A stretch of DNA of 36,011 nt, taken from a virus. The DNA is taken from positions 1-36,011 of the IMG/VR virus record IMGVR_UViG_3300027759_000224. One strand, 5' to 3'. Shown piece after piece: positions 23,561 to 31,628 of this stretch. The notes under the pieces are model-generated. The model searched no databases and had not been told where the DNA came from. It worked only from the letters and a program-made list of their open reading frames with translations. Both the position numbers and the translations under genes were made by a program. Position 1 is the first letter of the stretch. The number at the start of each line of letters is the position of its first letter.

Positions 23561-24304
23561 ATGTCTAAAGGCGGCGGCAGCACTACAGCAACCACAGCAA
23601 TTGACCCTGATCTGAAGGCGGCCTATCTCCGCAACATCGGCCAGGCTCAGAGCGTAGCGGGTGCATTACCAGCACGACAGTTCGCAGGGTTTAACCCGCT
23701 GTACCAGGCCGGCGAGCAGCAAGTCACAAATGAGGCTCTGACCCCGTTCACGGGTGAGTCTATCCAGCAGTTTATGAACCCGTACGAGAACGAGGTGGTT
23801 CAGCGTTCACTGGCTGATGTTGGTGGAGCATTGCAAACTCAACAATTGCGAGATCGTCAGGCAGCAACCGCTGCGCGCGCATTTGGTGGATCACGCCAAG
23901 GAGTGCAGGAGTCACTCACAAACGCTGCTGCCATCAAGCAGGCGGCTGATACCGCTGCTCAGTTACGCGCACAGGGTTACGGCCAGGCTGCTGGTCTGGC
24001 ACAGTACGCCAAAGGCGCGAACATCTCCGGAGGCCAGGCTGTTATGGGTCTTGGCGGTGCGCGTCAGCAGTTGGAGCAGGCGCAGTTGGACGCACTACGC
24101 AACATTGGCTTAGAGAAGTTACAGATTGCATCTGGAGGCATCAGCACCCAGCTACCCAACCTCGGGATGACCCAGACGCAACCGTACTATCGAAACCAGA
24201 CTGCTGGCGCTTTGGGTGGTGCATTGGCAGGCCAGCAGCTAGGCGGCGCAGCCTACGGTGGCTACGGCGCTGCACTCGGTGGCTTGCTTGGATACTTTGG
24301 ATAA
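23561..24304 (+). CDS. Putative internal virion/ejection protein
   Basis: 247 residues, GGAGAAACGAT upstream of ATG 23561. Gln/Ala-rich helical, with LQTQQLRDRQAATAARAFGG and SRQGVQESLTNAAAIKQAAD, and a Gly/Ala-rich hydrophobic C-terminus from about residue 215 (AGALGGALAGQQLGGAAYGG) that could insert in membranes. This resembles DNA-ejection proteins of podoviruses that cross the cell envelope. No enzymatic motif. Confidence 0.68.
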   Translation: MSKGGGSTTATTAIDPDLKAAYLRNIGQAQSVAGALPARQFAGFNPLYQAGEQQVTNEALTPFTGESIQQFMNPYENEVVQRSLADVGGALQTQQLRDRQAATAARAFGGSRQGVQESLTNAAAIKQAADTAAQLRAQGYGQAAGLAQYAKGANISGGQAVMGLGGARQQLEQAQLDALRNIGLEKLQIASGGISTQLPNLGMTQTQPYYRNQTAGALGGALAGQQLGGAAYGGYGAALGGLLGYFG

Positions 24305-24314
24305 GGGGAACAAG

Positions 24315-26198
24315 ATGGCAACACTGTACGGTGGTTATCAACGAAGACTTGCAGATTTGGGTTATGACTACTCGCCCACTGGAATCACCAGCCTAAAAAA
24401 CGCTTTGTTTTCTGGTCGGGCTTATCCATCCAATATGTATGAGGACCCTCAAAAACTTTATGGAGAACCAGCATATAGGAATATTGCTCCGGTTGCTGCA
24501 CCCGACATCCAGTATGGTGACTTACTCTCTGCACCATCAGGATCGCGGTACATCAATCAGACGTTGTCTGATCAATACTTGCGTTCAGCAACTGGTGAGG
24601 CTCCACCAGAAGATATGCAGTTAGAAGCTGGAGCAGCACCACAGCGCACACTCGGCCTGCTGGGTGATATGTTTGGCGGTGCATCAGCACTTGACGAGTA
24701 CATGACGCCGGAGCAACGAGCGCAGATGCAGAACCAGGGCGTGATGGCGGCTGCCATGCAACTGCTTGCGGCATCAGGCCCGAGCCGCACGCCCGTGGGA
24801 CTCGGTCAGGCGCTTGGTGAGGCGTATGGCGCTGGTCAGAAGGGCTACACGGCAGCGCAGCAGAATCTGCTTACGAGCATGACGATGAAGCAGAAAATGG
24901 AAGACGCGAAGGCCGCGAAGGCTATGCAGACTAACGTCTCCAATTTCCTATCTCAGAAAGCGCCGGAAGGCGTTGACGCCAATGCGTTCAAGGCGCAGCA
25001 GTACATGAAGCTGGCAGACGTTTACGCTGCAACTAATCCAGAGCAGGCCAGCAAGTTCTTTGACATGGCGCAGAAGCTGATGCCTGCAGCCGATAAACCA
25101 GTTGGTGAACCATTTAGGGCTGCTGATGGGAAATATTACCAGCGTACCGAATCAGGTAAAGCGGTGCTGTTTAGCGGAGGAACGGTAACGCCAGCAGACA
25201 AGCCAGTGGGTGAGCCATTTAGGGCTGCTGATGGTAATTTTTATCAGCGGACCGAATCAGGTGGAACTGTGCCATTTAGTGGAGGAACGGTAACGCCAGC
25301 AGCTAAACCTATGGGCGCTCCCATCAAGGTGACCGATGTATCTGGGAAACAAGTGCTGGTCAACCAGATGGATGATGGCACATTCAAAACAGCTACAGGC
25401 ATTGGACCAGCCAAGGAAATGGTGCAAGTTGATGTAGGCGGGTCCATTAAATTTATTGACAAAGACAAAATTCCTGCTGGAACATCTTTCACCAAAGGAC
25501 TTGCCCCGCAAATTGTTGGAAGCGCAGATACAGGTTTCTTTGTGTATGGTGGCGGTGGAGGCGGTGGAACCACTATAGGAGGCAGAGCGCCTGCTGCGGC
25601 TCCTGCTGCGGCTGGCGCTGCTGGTGCAGCACCTCCACCTGGTGGGCGTCAAGCTGCACCAGGGATGACTCAAATTATCCCTGGCACATCGTTCAAGAAT
25701 GATGAGCAGTTGCGTGGTGAGTACATCAGGAACATGGAACCATTTGTAAAACTTGCCCAAGCATTTGAGAAGGTACAAGTTGCGGCTCTAAACCCATCAG
25801 GCGCTGGTGACATTTCGCTTATTTATGGCTACATGAAAATTCTTGATCCTAATTCAACGGTTATGCAGGGTGAACAAGCTACTGCGCAAAATGCTGGAAG
25901 CGTACCAGAGGCAATTCGGGCTAAGTACAACTCAATTATTGCTGGGGATAAGTTGGACCCGAATGTGCGTGCTGATTTCTTAAATCAGGCAAGGCTCATA
26001 GTTGAGTCTCAACGGACAATGGCTAATGATGTAAGAGACCGTTACAGCGAACTTGCTCAAGCATATGGTCTAAAGCCAGAACAGATTGTCTTTGATCCAT
26101 TCAAGCGAATCAAAGCACCAGGCGAAGTTGTCAAGAGTGCGACTCCAATCAAGGCGAATGATTGGTGGAAAAAGTTTGATTTGCTACCGAAACCATAG
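24315..26198 (+). CDS. Putative internal virion/ejection protein with tandem duplication
   Basis: 627 residues. ATG 24315 is chosen because AAGGGGAA lies just upstream; a frame start at 24258 is inside the previous gene. A helical N-terminal half is followed by a 35-residue tandem duplication (residues 259-328), a Gly8 run and an Ala/Pro-rich linker (about 413-455). The conserved C-terminal helical domain has NMEPFVKLAQAFEKVQVAAL, then ISLIYGYMKILDPNSTVMQG, a segment found in several phage virion proteins. Likely ejected with the DNA or lining the channel; function inferred from neighbours. Confidence 0.7.
   Translation: MATLYGGYQRRLADLGYDYSPTGITSLKNALFSGRAYPSNMYEDPQKLYGEPAYRNIAPVAAPDIQYGDLLSAPSGSRYINQTLSDQYLRSATGEAPPEDMQLEAGAAPQRTLGLLGDMFGGASALDEYMTPEQRAQMQNQGVMAAAMQLLAASGPSRTPVGLGQALGEAYGAGQKGYTAAQQNLLTSMTMKQKMEDAKAAKAMQTNVSNFLSQKAPEGVDANAFKAQQYMKLADVYAATNPEQASKFFDMAQKLMPAADKPVGEPFRAADGKYYQRTESGKAVLFSGGTVTPADKPVGEPFRAADGNFYQRTESGGTVPFSGGTVTPAAKPMGAPIKVTDVSGKQVLVNQMDDGTFKTATGIGPAKEMVQVDVGGSIKFIDKDKIPAGTSFTKGLAPQIVGSADTGFFVYGGGGGGGTTIGGRAPAAAPAAAGAAGAAPPPGGRQAAPGMTQIIPGTSFKNDEQLRGEYIRNMEPFVKLAQAFEKVQVAALNPSGAGDISLIYGYMKILDPNSTVMQGEQATAQNAGSVPEAIRAKYNSIIAGDKLDPNVRADFLNQARLIVESQRTMANDVRDRYSELAQAYGLKPEQIVFDPFKRIKAPGEVVKSATPIKANDWWKKFDLLPKP
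25089..25298 (+). repeat. Tandem 105-bp duplication
   Basis: Two copies, 25089-25193 and 25194-25298, encode 35-residue units beginning ADKPVGEPFRAADG and ending FSGGTVTP. They differ at about six residues (for example KYYQ versus NFYQ). A degenerate third start, AAKPMGAP, follows at 25299. Confidence 0.93.
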
Positions 26199-26207
26199 GG
26201 GTAAAAA

Positions 26208-28253
26208 ATGGCTGATATGACAAACCTTGAACGGGTACAAGAGAATGTGCGTAGGCTGCAAGCGCAGGGAGTTGATAACGCATCACTCGCTGAGTATTTG
26301 AAGACTGAGGGTTACACCCCGACCAGGTACGAAGAGGCGTCTAGGAAGATGAAAGAACTGGGCGGTCCTGCTGTCAACGCGGGATTTGGTCGCTCCCTGC
26401 TGCAAGGCTTGACGTTCAACACGGCAGACGAGATTGAGGCTGCAGCGAAGGCCATGATGAGTTCTGGCATGAGCGCATTTGACGCGCAGCAGACCCCTGG
26501 CGCGAAGCCTAAGTCAGCGTATGAGCAGGAACTTGCAAGGGTTCGCGCTGGCATTAAATCCTACGAAGAGCAGTACCCTGGACGGGCATTCACTGGTGAG
26601 TTGGTGGGTGGACTGATTCCTACGGTGGCCGCGATTGCTGCTGCCCCGTTCACTGGTGGAGCCACAGCGCCAGTCGCTGCATCCAACGTCGCCAGAACGG
26701 TGGCAGCGATACCAGGTCTTGGCCGTCAGATCGTGACCGGAGCAAAGGTCGGTGCAACGACTGGCGCATTGTCTGGTGCTGGTGCGTCTGAGGGTGGACT
26801 AGGCAACCGAGTAACGGGCGCACTTGTTGGAGGCACTGTAGGCACAGTGCTGGGCGCAGGGTCGCCAGTTGTAAGCAAGGCGGTAGTTGGAGGTGGCAGA
26901 GCCGCTGGTGAAGCTGCTGGCCTTATCACTCCGCAAACAGCTACTCAGAGAGCGCAGGAGTTGCTGGCGAAGAAGTTGGCCCAGGAGGGCGTAGCCCCAG
27001 CAGAACTAGCCCAGCGCCAAGCGCAGATCATCAAAACTTATGGACCGCGAGATGAGACGCTTGCGGACTACGGCGGCGAGTCTATGCGGCGTCTGGCGCG
27101 TGGAGCGATGGCTATCCCTAGTGCCAGTCAGACTGACGTGCGTCAGATGCTTACAGAGCGTGCGGTGGCGGCTGGTCCAAGGATTACGAAGGACATCACT
27201 GACCTGACGGCCATTGGTGAGCGTGACATCTACGAGGTGGCTGATGAGATCATCCAGCGCAGATCCATGCTGGCATCTCCACTTTATAAAGAAGCATATG
27301 CCGCTGGTGAGATCAACTCATTTGCCATTGACAATTTATTGAAGAAGTCTAAAGACATTCAGTTTGCTATCAGCGAGGCTCGCAGATTGCCTGATTATGC
27401 TGATTTGCCTGACAACTCGATGCTTATGCTGGACAAGGCATACAAGTACATTGGCGGCCTTGCAAACAATGCGAAAATTTCTGGCAAGTCATCTCAGGCA
27501 AATGATTTAGACGCTTTGCGTATATCTTTGCGCGACGCTATCACAGAAAAAGTTCCTGTTTATGGCAAGGCGCTTAGTGCATTTTCTGATGAATCATTAC
27601 TTAAAGATGCGCTTGAAATTGGCTCTAAAAACTTCTTGAAGAAGTCACCGTCAGAGATCAACCGAGAACTTAAAAAGTTTTCGGGTGAAGCCGAGCAGCA
27701 GATGTACCGTCTGGGTGCGGTTCAGTCTTTGCGCGATGAAATTTACGGTATGCGCGAAACAGGGAATATTGCGGATAAGTTCTTGAACTCGCGTGAGATG
27801 CGTGACCGTATGCGCACCATCTTTAACTCAACTGGTGAGTACGAGACTTTCATAAAGAACCTGGAGCGTGAGCGCCAGATGGGTATAACCAGGGCAAGAA
27901 TTGAGGGTGGTTCTCCGACTGCTCCTATCCAGCAGGACATTGCCGAACTGCAAGGACCGTCAGCGACTGAGATCATAGCCTCCGGCGCTCAGATGGCGCG
28001 TGGTGACTTGCTGGGTGGCGGCATGAGCATGGCGCGTCAACTGGCTCCGAGACTGCAAGGCATAAACGAGAACGTGGCCCAGGAGTTATCTGACATTCTG
28101 CTGAACCCCAGTTTTAACGTGCAGCAGCAGGCACTGCTGAATGTTGCGCCTATCATGGATGAGTTGCGTCGCAGAGCGTTGCAGCAACAAGTTAGGCAGG
28201 CCGGTGGATCAGCAACCGCCGGACAACTTGTACCTGGACTACTTGGAGACTAG
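26208..28253 (+). CDS. Large putative ejection protein with hydrophobic segments
   Basis: 681 residues, AGGGG upstream of ATG 26208. Residues about 125-160 (GELVGGLIPTVAAIAAAPFT) and 190-225 (GALVGGTVGTVLGAGSPVVS) are Gly/Ala/Val-rich and membrane-active in character. The rest is charged helix, with RLGAVQSLRDEIYGMRETGN in the C-terminal third. This is the usual arrangement of podovirus internal proteins that form a trans-envelope conduit. No transglycosylase motif seen. Confidence 0.7.
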   Translation: MADMTNLERVQENVRRLQAQGVDNASLAEYLKTEGYTPTRYEEASRKMKELGGPAVNAGFGRSLLQGLTFNTADEIEAAAKAMMSSGMSAFDAQQTPGAKPKSAYEQELARVRAGIKSYEEQYPGRAFTGELVGGLIPTVAAIAAAPFTGGATAPVAASNVARTVAAIPGLGRQIVTGAKVGATTGALSGAGASEGGLGNRVTGALVGGTVGTVLGAGSPVVSKAVVGGGRAAGEAAGLITPQTATQRAQELLAKKLAQEGVAPAELAQRQAQIIKTYGPRDETLADYGGESMRRLARGAMAIPSASQTDVRQMLTERAVAAGPRITKDITDLTAIGERDIYEVADEIIQRRSMLASPLYKEAYAAGEINSFAIDNLLKKSKDIQFAISEARRLPDYADLPDNSMLMLDKAYKYIGGLANNAKISGKSSQANDLDALRISLRDAITEKVPVYGKALSAFSDESLLKDALEIGSKNFLKKSPSEINRELKKFSGEAEQQMYRLGAVQSLRDEIYGMRETGNIADKFLNSREMRDRMRTIFNSTGEYETFIKNLERERQMGITRARIEGGSPTAPIQQDIAELQGPSATEIIASGAQMARGDLLGGGMSMARQLAPRLQGINENVAQELSDILLNPSFNVQQQALLNVAPIMDELRRRALQQQVRQAGGSATAGQLVPGLLGD

Positions 28254-28256
28254 ACG

Positions 28257-29531
28257 ATGGCTGAATTTACTGGATTGCTTGGTGACGCACTTGGGTATAT
28301 GCAGGACCCTGTCCGCACTCCGCAGATGCGGATGCTGGGAGGCTTGCTATCTTCTTCTCTATCGAGTCTGGATGAGTCAGACAAGCGTTACCAGGTGCTT
28401 TACCAGAAGGCATTTGCTGACAAGAAAAACCCTATGCGGGTCACAGATCCTGATGCATTAGCAGAACTCACCAGCATGACAATGGGTGGCCCTATGGGTA
28501 TGGCAAGCGCTGGTGTAACCAAGCTGGCTAAAGCGCCTCGCATGAGTGCTGCTGAAGCTGAAGCGCAAGGTTATTGGCATCCTATTGGAGCAGGTAAGAA
28601 GTTGCCCATTCCAGTTTCAGAGATGAAGATGGAATTGCAGCCAATTGGCAATCTACCACCAAAAATCATTGCGTCACCAGAAAAAATGCAAGGTGGTGCT
28701 ATCACTCCATTCAGTGGTGATAGGTCTGCGGCTGGACAAAATCTTCTTGGCATTGGTGACACACGATTCCAGACACCTGTAGAACTACAAGGTGGCTATG
28801 ACTTTATGCGAATGCAGTCGCCAACTGGTTCTGTTTGGGCGTCAGAACAAGGTGCTGCTCAGTCATTGCAAAACAGAATCAACGAGGCTGCGAAAGGAAA
28901 CAGCGGAGATGTATACGGCGTATATACGGCTATGGGTCCTGAATCAATGAATTTCAACACCATGATGTCTGATGCCCTGCTTGAACAGATGAAAGCTGGA
29001 AAGATTTCAAAGAAAAATATTGCTGCTTTTGACCGTGAAGTTAGAACATTGCGTCCAGAGTGGGCCGGAGTTATGTCACCCGAGTCTCGATCACAACTTG
29101 AAACTAATGGCGCGTTACGTCATGCTTTTGTTAATAGGATGCAACTTGATGAGTTCCAAAATGCAGGATTCCCAAACATTGCGTACACGCGATATGCCAT
29201 CACTGACCCATTGCTGCTGAACGAGCCAATGTACTCTGGTGGACTTGCAATTGGGAAGATGAAACCTGAGGCTGCTTTAATCACCAATCCAATATCACCA
29301 CACAAAACATACGACACGCAATTGGCTGGTGAATACTTTGGTGGCTTTGAACAGTCTGTTCCTAAAGAAGTTCTGTTCCCTGATTGGTACAAGATGCGTC
29401 GTCAAATTGGCGCTCCAACAAGTGGTGATGTCAGATCATTCCAATTTGCAAAGCCTATACAGCCAACGAATCAAGAGTGGCTGGACAACCTTATGAATTA
29501 CATGGGAACCCAAAAATCTCTCTTAGATTAA
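28257..29531 (+). CDS. Conserved phage protein of unknown function (possible ejected effector)
   Basis: 424 residues, ATG 28257 three bases after the previous stop. An N-terminal helix-rich part (MQDPVRTPQMRMLGGLLSSS) is followed by a compact conserved domain: NLLGIGDTRFQTPVELQGG (about 161-179), then VYTAMGPESMNFNTMMSDAL, SGGLAIGKMKPEAALITNP and near the end NQEWLDNLMNYMG. I recall similar segments at the ends of very large phage virion proteins. No enzyme motif is certain. It is the last late gene, and its 3' end overlaps the convergent minus-strand gene by 41 bp. Confidence 0.72.
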   Translation: MAEFTGLLGDALGYMQDPVRTPQMRMLGGLLSSSLSSLDESDKRYQVLYQKAFADKKNPMRVTDPDALAELTSMTMGGPMGMASAGVTKLAKAPRMSAAEAEAQGYWHPIGAGKKLPIPVSEMKMELQPIGNLPPKIIASPEKMQGGAITPFSGDRSAAGQNLLGIGDTRFQTPVELQGGYDFMRMQSPTGSVWASEQGAAQSLQNRINEAAKGNSGDVYGVYTAMGPESMNFNTMMSDALLEQMKAGKISKKNIAAFDREVRTLRPEWAGVMSPESRSQLETNGALRHAFVNRMQLDEFQNAGFPNIAYTRYAITDPLLLNEPMYSGGLAIGKMKPEAALITNPISPHKTYDTQLAGEYFGGFEQSVPKEVLFPDWYKMRRQIGAPTSGDVRSFQFAKPIQPTNQEWLDNLMNYMGTQKSLLD

Positions 29532-29679
29532 CCAGGATCAAGTCAACCCTGTGTTGGGTCTCAATCTTGAATTCTGCTGGTTCAGATTGTTCTGATTCCA
29601 CAGCAGATTCAATGTAAATCTGGAGAGTGTTAAACGCATCCAGCTTTTCTTCTTGCGTCATAGTTTCTAGTTTCTTCAT
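29491..29679 (-). CDS. Small hypothetical protein, last gene of minus-strand operon
   Basis: 62 residues from ATG 29679, with GGAG seven bases upstream; the GTG at 29682 is the alternative. Acidic and helical (MTQEEKLDAFNTLQIYIESA). It overlaps the preceding minus gene by TGATG and, at its 3' end, 41 bp of the convergent late gene. No family recognised. Confidence 0.65.
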   Translation of the reverse strand: MKKLETMTQEEKLDAFNTLQIYIESAVESEQSEPAEFKIETQHRVDLILVNLREIFGFPCNS

Positions 29680-30047
29680 CACTTCACTCCATAAAAAGCC
29701 GCCATCAGCGGATCAACCTTGATCTTCCTGCGCTTGCCACGATCACGCGCCAAGCGAAAGTCCTTGTCCTCTTGGGACTCACGATCACGCACCCGCTGCA
29801 CGCGCTCATACCCCGAGTAGGCCGGTGGACGTGGAGCGTCAGTGCCTATCCCCCAGGCGTAGACCCTGGCAATCGTCCCCCTGGTGCGGGACCAGCCTGC
29901 AACGTAGACCTGGCCGCGCTCATGCATCTTCTTCATGTTGTACTCAACCGCACGCTCGGACAGGAACACCGTAGCCGCCAACTCCTTGCGCGTCATGGGG
30001 CGCTTTCTGAGGGCGCTCTCAATCTGCTTTAGGCGGGTTGGCTGCAC
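29679..30047 (-). CDS. Winged-helix-like DNA-binding protein
   Basis: 122 residues from GTG 30047. LKQIESALRKRPMTRKELAA and TVFLSERAVEYNMKKMHERG read as a winged helix-turn-helix (about 5-45) with the recognition helix at SERAVEYNMKKM. A strand YVAGWSRTRGTIARVYAWG follows, then a very basic tail (ARDRGKRRKIKVD). Probably a phage transcription regulator. It overlaps the preceding gene by 29 bp, and GTG has only a weak ribosome site, so the start could be the ATG at 29996. Confidence 0.7.
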   Translation of the reverse strand: MQPTRLKQIESALRKRPMTRKELAATVFLSERAVEYNMKKMHERGQVYVAGWSRTRGTIARVYAWGIGTDAPRPPAYSGYERVQRVRDRESQEDKDFRLARDRGKRRKIKVDPLMAAFYGVK

Positions 30048-30186
30048 GATCTACTTTCACTTTCTCCATCGTCGAGAACCGGTGGCCGTTAGCGCATTCA
30101 TAGCGGCGGTAGACTTCATTGTCGTATTTGTGCCGCGTCTCAAGCACGCGGGTCCAGGCTTTGCACTGCGGTTGTGGGCAGATCAT
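30019..30186 (-). CDS. NrdR-like zinc-ribbon protein
   Basis: 55 residues, ATG 30186 with AGGAGG four bases upstream. MICPQPQC (C3, C8), VLETRHKYDNEVYRRYECAN and CANGHRFSTME give the TRxxx...RRYxCxxGHRFxTxE pattern of the NrdR N-terminal zinc ribbon, without the ATP-cone. Likely a small nucleic-acid-binding regulator. The start overlaps the preceding stop by ATGA. Confidence 0.75.
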   Translation of the reverse strand: MICPQPQCKAWTRVLETRHKYDNEVYRRYECANGHRFSTMEKVKVDRAANPPKAD

Positions 30187-30536
30187 GTGCCCTCCTGTGG
30201 TGGTGTGCAAGTGTGGATGACGGTCTTGTCGGCTGTGCGCTTGCCGCAGCGTTCGCAGAAGTTCCACTCCCACGCTACAGGCTCCTGTGCTGGCTGTGCC
30301 AATGCTGCTTTGAAGTCAGCCACAAAGTCAATCGCTTGCAAGCCGTACTCATCCAGTATTGCTTTGATGCCCGCCCATTCTGATGGTGGCTCCTGCGCTG
30401 CATTGCAGATTTCGCATTGCTCTCCGCGTAACCAGCCATGACCACACCGCCAGTTGTTTCTGCGCCATGTGTCTTCGTTCCACGGCTCCTGCAACTTGTC
30501 CGCAGCCATCTTTTGCTTTGAATCAAATCCGGTCAT
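30183..30536 (-). CDS. Small phage protein with zinc-ribbon C-terminus
   Basis: 117 residues, ATG 30536 eight bases after AGGAG; a GTG at 30545 is the alternative. Two cysteine clusters: WRCGHGWLRGEQCEIC (about 33-47) and NFCERCGKRTADKTVIHTC near the C-terminus, both compatible with zinc binding. The linker holds AQPAQEPVAWEW, common in phages of Burkholderiales-type hosts in my recollection. Function unknown. Confidence 0.75.
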   Translation of the reverse strand: MTGFDSKQKMAADKLQEPWNEDTWRRNNWRCGHGWLRGEQCEICNAAQEPPSEWAGIKAILDEYGLQAIDFVADFKAALAQPAQEPVAWEWNFCERCGKRTADKTVIHTCTPPQEGT

Positions 30537-30715
30537 CACTTGCACTCCTGGGTAAATAAGGCGGCGATGCTGCCGCAGATAGGCTCATACGTGTAGTAGC
30601 CCCAAGCCATGCAAGCCGAGACTATGACGGCGACAACGCCAATGAAGAAGAACACTGTCGCTATCAGGCCCAGGACAATGCTGGCCCAGGACTCAATTTC
30701 ATCGTCTGTATCCAT
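30536..30715 (-). CDS. Small membrane protein, 59 residues
   Basis: ATG 30715 with CGGAGT eight bases upstream. The stop TGA 30538-30536 overlaps the next ATG at 30536. The acidic N-terminus DTDDEIESW is followed by a hydrophobic helix (about 11-37, ASIVLGLIATVFFFIGVVAV) and a short tail with two Cys. A single-span membrane protein encoded in the regulatory/early block. No family recognised. Confidence 0.75.
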   Translation of the reverse strand: MDTDDEIESWASIVLGLIATVFFFIGVVAVIVSACMAWGYYTYEPICGSIAALFTQECK

Positions 30716-30792
30716 GATGCGTACTCCGGTGAATCAAACACAAACAGCATGACGCACAGCGCCAGCACGACTAGGCTAATTGGCTTTGGCAT
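30664..30792 (-). CDS. Possible small membrane protein, 42 residues
   Basis: Frame from ATG 30792 encoding MPKPISLVVLALCVMLFVFD and a short polar tail. It overlaps the end of the preceding gene and the start of the 59-residue gene in another frame. The hydrophobic N-terminus is signal-anchor-like, and without it 30716-30775 would be the only gene-free gap in this part of the operon. No clear ribosome site, so doubtful. Confidence 0.35.
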   Translation of the reverse strand: MPKPISLVVLALCVMLFVFDSPEYASWIQTMKLSPGPALSWA

Positions 30793-31024
30793 ACGCCAAC
30801 TCGGTCTGGATCGACTTCAACTCCTGGCGCAACGTCTCCAGTTCCTGGTCCAATCGTTTCTGTGCGGTCTCAGCACCACGCGCCCAGCCTGCCAGGGCAG
30901 CCTCGGTGCAGGCGGTATGCAGGACCGTAGCCAGGTCACCGCGACTCAAGATGCCAAAGTCACCAACAGCGGGTAAGTGCGCGAACACTGTGCGCTTGAT
31001 CTCGATCTCTAGTGGATTCATCAT
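30776..31024 (-). CDS. Hypothetical protein with coiled coil
   Basis: 82 residues from ATG 31024, which overlaps the stop of the 28-residue gene (ATGA); a longer start at 31036 lacks a ribosome site. The N-terminal half has RTVFAHLPAVGDFGILSRGD. The C-terminal half (about 45-82) is a heptad-like helix (QKRLDQELETLRQELKSIQT). No domain recognised. Confidence 0.72.
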   Translation of the reverse strand: MMNPLEIEIKRTVFAHLPAVGDFGILSRGDLATVLHTACTEAALAGWARGAETAQKRLDQELETLRQELKSIQTELAYAKAN

Positions 31025-31107
31025 GCGAACCACCATTGAGTTAGGACGTAGGAAAGTGCGGCGAGGATTGCGGCAGAGAGTGCCGCGTCAAGGATAAGTT
31101 TTTTCAT
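31021..31107 (-). CDS. 28-residue membrane microprotein
   Basis: ATG 31107 overlaps the stop of the upstream gene (ATGA), and its own TGA 31023-31021 overlaps the ATG of the downstream gene (ATGA). Sequence MKKLILDAALSAAILAAL then SYVLTQWWFA: a Lys pair followed by one hydrophobic helix ending in aromatic residues, a compact membrane peptide. Double stop-start coupling on exactly the operon spacing argues that it is translated. No known family. Confidence 0.6.
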   Translation of the reverse strand: MKKLILDAALSAAILAALSYVLTQWWFA

Positions 31108-31403
31108 GCTCCGATTCCGATCTGAAAGGTTTGCTGAAGGTAGTGGTTCTGCGCCATCACCTGGTCGCGCTCATTGTCCTGCTCACGGCGGCGCGGGATG
31201 AAACGCTCAACGTAAGACCGGTGCGGGATCACGAACCCGTAGGACATAGGCTCATGGAAGAAGTTGCGTTGGTGCAATTCCGAATCGCGCAAAAAGGCTT
31301 CTGGGTTCTCGCGCTGCAAGCTGGCGGCGACCTTGTCGATCTGATCGCCTCCAAAGCAAGCGGCAGCTTTAAGCTGGCTGCGCTGGTAGTCTGTGAGTTT
31401 CAT
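31104..31403 (-). CDS. Hypothetical protein
   Basis: 99 residues, ATG 31403 with AGGAG eight bases upstream. DYQRSQLKAAACFGGDQIDK and LHQRNFFHEPMSYGFVIPHR, then an Arg/Glu-rich stretch (ERFIPRRREQDNERDQ). Soluble, no recognised domain. Coupled by ATGA to the microprotein gene. Confidence 0.75.
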   Translation of the reverse strand: MKLTDYQRSQLKAAACFGGDQIDKVAASLQRENPEAFLRDSELHQRNFFHEPMSYGFVIPHRSYVERFIPRRREQDNERDQVMAQNHYLQQTFQIGIGA

Positions 31404-31421
31404 TGTGGTGTCTCCTAGTGG

Positions 31422-31628
31422 TTAAGCGGTGGTTGTGATAAGAAAAGCGTCTGCGCCGATTTCGCCCCAACGGATAGCAACTTCATAAGCGTTGCCCTCA
31501 ACGCACTCTTTAGCGTAATCAAGTGTTTCACCAGTGGCAACCATTTCGTCGATGCTTGTGCCATTGATGCTGATAACAGCAACGCGGCCAGTTGGGTCTT
31601 GTACGGTGATTGAGTAGTCTTTAGTCAT
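31422..31628 (-). CDS. Small acidic hypothetical protein, first gene of minus operon
   Basis: 68 residues, ATG 31628 with GGAG nearby. Beta-type start TKDYSITVQDPTGRVAVIS, then IDEMVATGETLDYAKECVEG and a hydrophobic end. No family recognised. As the first gene after the divergent control region it is probably expressed early. Confidence 0.72.
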   Translation of the reverse strand: MTKDYSITVQDPTGRVAVISINGTSIDEMVATGETLDYAKECVEGNAYEVAIRWGEIGADAFLITTTA

